Source: Amphritea atlantica (GTDB taxonomy: Bacteria; Pseudomonadota; Gammaproteobacteria; Pseudomonadales; Balneatricaceae). Taken from it: 51,893 nt of DNA. Location of the stretch: positions 1 to 51,893 of the forward strand of contig NZ_JAHKQE010000031.1 in the NCBI RefSeq assembly GCF_018860855.1. Reading direction: 5' to 3'. Below are positions 47,491 to 51,893 of the stretch, in pieces; position 1 is the stretch's first letter, and each line of letters starts with the position of its first letter. The translations under genes were made by a program, and so were the position numbers. The notes under the pieces are model-generated. The model was given only the letters and a program-made list of their open reading frames with translations, was not told where the DNA came from and did not search any database.

Positions 47491-48159
47491 ATGCGCATAC
47501 TCCTTATAGAAGATAATGAAGCGCTGGCCGATGCTACTCAGGAATACTTTCGACAGATAGGACACCCCCTTGACTGGACAGTGTCAGTCGAGATGGCAGA
47601 ACGCACCCTGTCATGGGATGACTTTGATATGTTGATTCTGGATATCAATCTGCCCGGCCGCAGTGGTTATCAGCTATTACAATCGCTACGCCAGAAGGGC
47701 CGGACGATTCCTGTATTGATTTTGACGGCCCGTGCTGAAATTGATGATCGGGTCAGTGCCCTCGATCTAGGCGCCGATGACTACCTAGTCAAGCCGGTAG
47801 ATTTCAGAGAACTGGCCGCCCGCTGCCGGGCTTTATTACGCAGAGAGCGCGGTGCTGCCAGTAATACAATGGTCTGCGGCAATCTGATTTTTAATCTGGC
47901 CACCCATCAGATAACGGTCAACAATCAAGCTGTCGAGTTACGCCTGCGGGAACGGCAATTGCTCGAACTGTTTTTGAAAAATCTTGATCGCGTATTAACC
48001 AAAGAGGATATTGCTAATAAGTTATATACCTTTGATGAAGCCAATACCCCCAATGCCATCGAGCAAACATTGACCCGACTGAGAAAAAAACTCTCGGAAT
48101 CATCCCTGCATATAAAAACGATTCGCGGCCTTGGATACCTAGGTCACATCGATGACTAA
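47491..48159 (+). CDS. tctD: OmpR-family response regulator (TctD-like)
   Basis: A 222-residue protein with receiver domain (residues 1-115: acidic IEDNEAL, phospho-acceptor Asp in LILDINLPGRSG, Lys in YLVKPVDF) and an OmpR/PhoB winged helix (about 125-220, ELRLRERQLLELFLKN, IEQTLTRLRKKL, RGLGYL). It is divergent from the tctCBA operon and cotranscribed with the sensor kinase, with which it overlaps by eight bases. It should activate the transporter on sensing the substrate, as TctD does. Confidence 0.92.
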   Translation: MRILLIEDNEALADATQEYFRQIGHPLDWTVSVEMAERTLSWDDFDMLILDINLPGRSGYQLLQSLRQKGRTIPVLILTARAEIDDRVSALDLGADDYLVKPVDFRELAARCRALLRRERGAASNTMVCGNLIFNLATHQITVNNQAVELRLRERQLLELFLKNLDRVLTKEDIANKLYTFDEANTPNAIEQTLTRLRKKLSESSLHIKTIRGLGYLGHIDD

Positions 48160-49534
48160 AGCCGTTTACTCTCTGCAGCAACACCTAATTACCCGCACCG
48201 TACTATTAATGATCATTGTATTTTCAGTACTGAGTGCAGGGGTATGGGATTACGCCAGTCGAGCTGCCGATCTTTCTTATAACCGACTCCTTAACAGCGC
48301 CAGTTTATCAATTATTGAAAGGATCTCTGTTCAGGAATCGCAGATCGACCTTGATCTGCCGTATGCCGCCTTATCGATGCTGGAGTTAGCCCCTGATGAC
48401 AAAGTCTATTACGAAGTCATTGATCACACGGGACAACACCTGACCGGCTACCGCAAAACTCCCTCGCCAGTCGATTATCAGCCTCACAGTGATCCTCAGT
48501 TTTTTACCGCAAAGTACAAAGGCGAAGTGGTTAGCTGGGTTGTCCAGAGCAAATTGTTGATTGCACCTGCCGCCAATGGCTGGGTGGTGATTAAACTAGG
48601 ACAAACCCGAAATGCCCGTAACGAGCTATCTGGTGAGATCTTTTTCAGCTCGCTGGCGACACTGTCTGGCATTTTATTGTTAACAACCTTACTGGTGTGG
48701 CTGGGTGTCAGGCGGGCTTTACAACCATTGAGTATCATCTCTGAAAACCTGAAAAACCGCTCGCCAAACGACCTACGCCCGCTAAATACCCCTGCCATTA
48801 AGGAGGTTGTCCCGTTGGTAGACGCGATCAATAGTTATCAGCAACAACTACTGCACAATCTGGACACGATGAAAGTCTTTATTGCCGATGCCTCCCACCA
48901 GATACGCAGCAGTTTAGGCGGTATACAGGGGCAGTTGGATGTAACGCTGCAGGCCTCTGATACTGAGGAGATCAGAAGCCGGTTAATCAACATTCGCCAG
49001 CAACACAAAAAGCTGACACGCCTGACTAATCAATTACTGGCGCATGCATTAGTGACTCACCGAAGTGACAGCATTGAGCCTCGTTTGATCTCACTAAACG
49101 CGCTTGTCGAAGCGTTATTAACGGAGACGGTCAGAGATCAGGCGCATACTCAGATCGATTTTTCATATACTGCCAAGACTGACGACATCCGCATTCCGGG
49201 CGATAAGGTCAGCTTGAAAGAAGCGCTCAAAAACCTACTTGAAAATGCGGTGCGCTATGGCCCTGACATTAATCAGATTGATATCACCCTGAGCCCCTGT
49301 GATGGAAACCTAGTCGAAATTATCATTGATGACAGCGGCCCCGGTATTCCGGGTCATCAACGCCGTCAGGCGATACAACGCTTTTCTCGTCTGAGCTCCG
49401 ATGTCTCCGGTTCAGGTCTTGGCCTCGCCATTGTCGAAACCGTTATTCAGGCGCATCAGGGCACCCTTAAACTTGAACGCAGTCCATCCGGCGGTCTGCG
49501 TGTCCTCATTCGCTTACCCGGTGCACCTCTATGA
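48152..49534 (+). CDS. tctE: Sensor histidine kinase (TctE-like)
   Basis: A 460-residue membrane kinase: TM1 (residues ~14-30), periplasmic sensor domain, TM2 (~163-185, SLATLSGILLLTTLLVWLGV), HAMP-like linker, H-box FIADASHQIRSSLGGIQGQL, N-box LLENAVRYG, G1 DDSGPGIPG and G2 SGSGLGLAIV. In most relatives the H-box reads H-Q-L-R-T-P; here Ser replaces the conserved Pro. It phosphorylates the response regulator encoded just upstream. Its stop overlaps the start of the next gene (ATGA). Confidence 0.92.
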   Translation: MTKAVYSLQQHLITRTVLLMIIVFSVLSAGVWDYASRAADLSYNRLLNSASLSIIERISVQESQIDLDLPYAALSMLELAPDDKVYYEVIDHTGQHLTGYRKTPSPVDYQPHSDPQFFTAKYKGEVVSWVVQSKLLIAPAANGWVVIKLGQTRNARNELSGEIFFSSLATLSGILLLTTLLVWLGVRRALQPLSIISENLKNRSPNDLRPLNTPAIKEVVPLVDAINSYQQQLLHNLDTMKVFIADASHQIRSSLGGIQGQLDVTLQASDTEEIRSRLINIRQQHKKLTRLTNQLLAHALVTHRSDSIEPRLISLNALVEALLTETVRDQAHTQIDFSYTAKTDDIRIPGDKVSLKEALKNLLENAVRYGPDINQIDITLSPCDGNLVEIIIDDSGPGIPGHQRRQAIQRFSRLSSDVSGSGLGLAIVETVIQAHQGTLKLERSPSGGLRVLIRLPGAPL

Positions 49535-50595
49535 ACTTGCTGTTGCAACGCCTTGCCCTGATTATGGCCCTGATTCCCCATGCAATGCTGAGTCATGCAG
49601 AGGAAGCGACCGACCAGCCGTCATCACTGGTCATCTTCAGCGCCACTGACACCTCCGCCATGCAACCGATCATTGATGCATTCAAACACATTTCGCCGGC
49701 GATAAAGATTCACTACCACGAGTTTCAAACCAACGAACTATTCAATGCGATTCAGCAGTTACCGGAGGACCAGTTACCGGATCTGGTCATCAGCTCAGCG
49801 ATGGATCTACAGATCAAACTGGTGAATGATGGTTATGCTCAGCCATTTACTGACCCAGTCACCGAAACGCTCCCCCACTGGGCTAACTGGCGAAATGAAG
49901 CCTTTGGCTTCACCTATGAACCGGTGGTGATGGTCTATAACAAACCCGCTTTTCAGGGTATACCTCTGCCAAACACCCATGAAAAGCTGGCACTGGCGAT
50001 TCGCAGCAACAACGATTTTTTCATGAATCGCATCGGCACCTACGACATTCGGTTATCGGGGGTGGGCTATCTGTTTGCCTCACAGGATGAAATCAACTCC
50101 AGTATCAGCAGCCGACTGAAAGAAAACTTAGGTCGCGTCGTCACTAACTTACACTGCTGTAGCAGCAACATAATCGAAGAGACCGCATCGGGAAAACTCG
50201 TATTTGGTTATAACGTGATCGGATCGTACGCCATAAAGTATGCCCAAACAGACCCGACAATCGGTATTATTTTTCCAGAAGACTACACCCTAGTGATGAG
50301 TCGAGTCGCCTTCATCACCCGGCAGGCGCGTCATGCGGAAAACGCTCGGTCATTTCTGCGCTACCTGCTATCACTGGAGGGACAGCAAGTCATCGCAGAC
50401 AAGAGCGGCCTGATCGCTCTCCACCCCAACGTGAAGGGACCATTGACTTACAGCCATCTGCAACGGGACTATCCGTTGCGCTTTAAGCCCATCCCTTTAG
50501 GCCCTGCGCTGATGGTTTATCTGGATCACCTGAAACAACGACGCTTTATCAATGAGTGGAATAATGCGATCTTATATGATGTATTTGTTCCCTAA
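49531..50595 (+). CDS. Periplasmic ABC-type solute-binding protein coupled to the kinase
   Basis: A 354-residue protein with signal peptide (LLLQRLALIMALIPHAMLSHA) and the fold pattern of iron/polyamine-type extracellular binding proteins: SLVIFSATDTSAMQPIIDAF, the QLPDLVISSAMDLQIKL strand, YEPVVMVYNKPAF and GIIFPEDYTLVMSRVAF. No ABC permease or ATPase gene is nearby. Translational coupling to the kinase (ATGA) suggests it is a periplasmic ligand sensor that signals to the kinase rather than a transporter component. This is inference from context. Confidence 0.82.
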   Translation: MNLLLQRLALIMALIPHAMLSHAEEATDQPSSLVIFSATDTSAMQPIIDAFKHISPAIKIHYHEFQTNELFNAIQQLPEDQLPDLVISSAMDLQIKLVNDGYAQPFTDPVTETLPHWANWRNEAFGFTYEPVVMVYNKPAFQGIPLPNTHEKLALAIRSNNDFFMNRIGTYDIRLSGVGYLFASQDEINSSISSRLKENLGRVVTNLHCCSSNIIEETASGKLVFGYNVIGSYAIKYAQTDPTIGIIFPEDYTLVMSRVAFITRQARHAENARSFLRYLLSLEGQQVIADKSGLIALHPNVKGPLTYSHLQRDYPLRFKPIPLGPALMVYLDHLKQRRFINEWNNAILYDVFVP

Positions 50596-50682
50596 GAAGC
50601 CGTATCAATAATACAAGAAAGGTGCCCGTCATCTTCATAATAATGGGTGATATTGGCTCCCGAACTTAGGTAGAAAAATTAA

Positions 50683-51018
50683 GTGTGCCACTACACGCTA
50701 ATACTGATTATGGTGTCTCCCAAACCTATAACTTCTAAAGCTCTTGATAAGAACCTCAATATTCCGCCTACACGATTTTCAAATTTCAACGAGATTACTT
50801 CTCTTATTTCTTTCCGGCCTGAGGACAACTCGCGTTTCGCGACTGAGCGCGATTATGAGATTAATGATGATAGAGTTATGCACAAACACACCGACAACCC
50901 TTTAATAACAATAACTATTTGTTTTATTAATGACATCTATAAGATAAATATAATTTATCAAAAACAGAACACTCTCTATATTTTAAACATCAGAAAAAAC
51001 CTGATTGAAACCGGATAA
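50683..51018 (+). CDS. Doubtful small ORF before the porin gene
   Basis: A 111-codon open frame with no recognisable domain and no clear ribosome binding site. It has Ser/Pro/Asn-rich and then Ile/Asn/Tyr-rich parts and no signal peptide. It ends 41 bp before the porin gene. It may be non-coding; if not a gene, 50596-51059 is simply the long upstream region of the porin gene. Confidence 0.2.
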   Translation: MCHYTLILIMVSPKPITSKALDKNLNIPPTRFSNFNEITSLISFRPEDNSRFATERDYEINDDRVMHKHTDNPLITITICFINDIYKINIIYQKQNTLYILNIRKNLIETG

Positions 51019-51059
51019 AAATATAAATTCACCTAGGTTCCATATAAAGAGTATTAAAA

Positions 51060-51731
51060 ATGAAATTTAATTGGTTAGCCTCAGCTGCTCTACTTGTTGC
51101 CACATCCTCCCTACAAGCTGCTGAAGTATCTGGCACTGTAACCTTCACGAATGATTATCGTTTTAACGGTATATCACAGACGTCTGGAGACCCTGCATTA
51201 CAAGGAAGTCTTGACCTAGGCTTTGAAAATGGTATCTATGCCGGTATATGGGGAAGTAACATTAACTTTGCTGACAATGACAATACCAATTTAGAAATAG
51301 ATTATTATATCGGCCGTTACGGCGAGATCACTGATGATCTTTCTTACGACGCAACCCTTTATTACTTCCAGTATCATGGCGAAGATTACGATATCGATTA
51401 TGCAGAATTGGACCTAAGTCTGTCTTATAAAGATTTCACAGTGCTATATGCATACGCTCCTGATTACATCAACGAGAGTGATGATTATCATTATATTGCT
51501 CTAGACTACAGCACCGCTATTACTAATTACGTCAACCTAGATCTACATGGCGGCTACACCTTTGGTGATGCTTATAAACATGCAGAATATTCTGACTATT
51601 CCGTCGGGCTTTCAGGCAATGCAGTAGGTTTAGATCTGTCTTTAGCTTACCTTGTCAACGATATTGATGGCTCTACGACTGACGATTATGATGACAACGC
51701 AGTTGTCTTCAAAGTATCGCGTACTTTCTGA
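51060..51731 (+). CDS. TorF-family putative outer-membrane porin
   Basis: A 223-residue protein with signal peptide (WLASAALLVATSSLQA). The mature N-terminus VSGTVTFTNDYRFNGISQTS is the hallmark of the TorF/TIGR02001 group. The rest alternates amphipathic beta strands rich in Tyr and Asp (YYIGRYGEI, LDLSLSYKDFTVLYAYAPDY) and ends with Phe (KVSRTF), the BamA-recognised C-terminal residue. It is predicted to be an outer-membrane beta-barrel channel; family members often sit near small-solute transporters. Confidence 0.88.
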   Translation: MKFNWLASAALLVATSSLQAAEVSGTVTFTNDYRFNGISQTSGDPALQGSLDLGFENGIYAGIWGSNINFADNDNTNLEIDYYIGRYGEITDDLSYDATLYYFQYHGEDYDIDYAELDLSLSYKDFTVLYAYAPDYINESDDYHYIALDYSTAITNYVNLDLHGGYTFGDAYKHAEYSDYSVGLSGNAVGLDLSLAYLVNDIDGSTTDDYDDNAVVFKVSRTF

Positions 51732-51755
51732 TCTGTCTCCCCTTCAGGACAGACA

Positions 51756-51779
51756 AGACCGGTCATTTGACCGGTTTTT
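51756..51779 (+). terminator. Rho-independent terminator after porin gene
   Basis: ACCGGTC (51758-51764), loop ATTT, GACCGGT (51769-51775), followed by a T-run. Confidence 0.85.
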
Positions 51780-51893
51780 AGGTTTCACTCTGCAGATAAA
51801 GCGCCGTGTACTTACTAAATATTTCTGTCGAAGTAATACTCTAGTCCATCCGATCAGGTGACTGCAGCAGCAATGTAAGCGATCAGTTAACAA

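Overview
The window looks like the chromosome of a marine gammaproteobacterium, probably an Oceanospirillales-like heterotroph. The reasons are the density of TRAP and tripartite tricarboxylate (TTT) transporters, the LysR regulators, the Usp proteins and moderate GC content. No rRNA, tRNA or CRISPR array was found. It is an accessory, transport-rich region scarred by at least five dead IS5-family copies and one IS256-family copy.

Layout. 0-2.1 kb: XRE regulator with a paired operator, an unrecognised gene and a tyrosine recombinase, then a 54-bp repeat that cuts off a ydiJ remnant. 2.5-4.7 kb: LysR gene and a gene-poor stretch. 4.7-9 kb: aldehyde dehydrogenase and TauD-type dioxygenase (minus strand) facing a broken gabD. 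8.9-10.4 kb: two IS5 remnants. 10.7-16.3 kb: Usp, TAXI-TRAP binding protein, fused TRAP permease and aspartate aminotransferase. 16.3-18.5 kb: IS5 remnants and an alpha/beta hydrolase. 18.5-33.4 kb: the catabolic core, about 13 kb on the minus strand with a divergent LysR gene. 33.4-34.5 kb: IS5 remnant and second copy of the 54-bp repeat. 34.5-41.8 kb: LysR, class V aminotransferase-like enzyme, a second TAXI-TRAP system, Usp and cupin. 41.8-43.1 kb: IS256 element. 43.3-50.6 kb: AbrB-type permease, a second TctABC system and a divergent two-component system with its own periplasmic binding protein. 51 kb: TorF-type porin.

The most interesting system is the 18.5-32 kb block. A translationally coupled operon encodes a four-subunit succinate dehydrogenase/fumarate reductase-like complex, a two-subunit fumarase/tartrate-dehydratase-like hydratase and a CoA-acylating (methyl)malonate-semialdehyde dehydrogenase. 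Around it lie a TctABC importer, two permeases from sulfite-exporter-type families (TauE/SafE and YeiH), a NIPSNAP protein and a cyclic-nucleotide-binding-domain protein. I infer a pathway for a succinate analogue, best fitted by 3-sulfopropanoate. Dehydrogenation would give 3-sulfoacrylate. Hydration at the sulfonated carbon would give an unstable alpha-hydroxysulfonate that loses sulfite to form malonate semialdehyde. The semialdehyde dehydrogenase would then give acetyl-CoA and CO2, and sulfite would be exported. The flavoprotein lacks the usual covalent-FAD histidine and has an altered substrate loop, which fits a non-standard substrate. The substrate itself is a hypothesis.

The two TAXI-TRAP loci are paralogous and share an architecture: binding protein, rho-independent hairpin, fused permease. 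All IS copies carry disabling mutations, and two sit exactly at CTAG targets formed by the stop codons of neighbouring genes.
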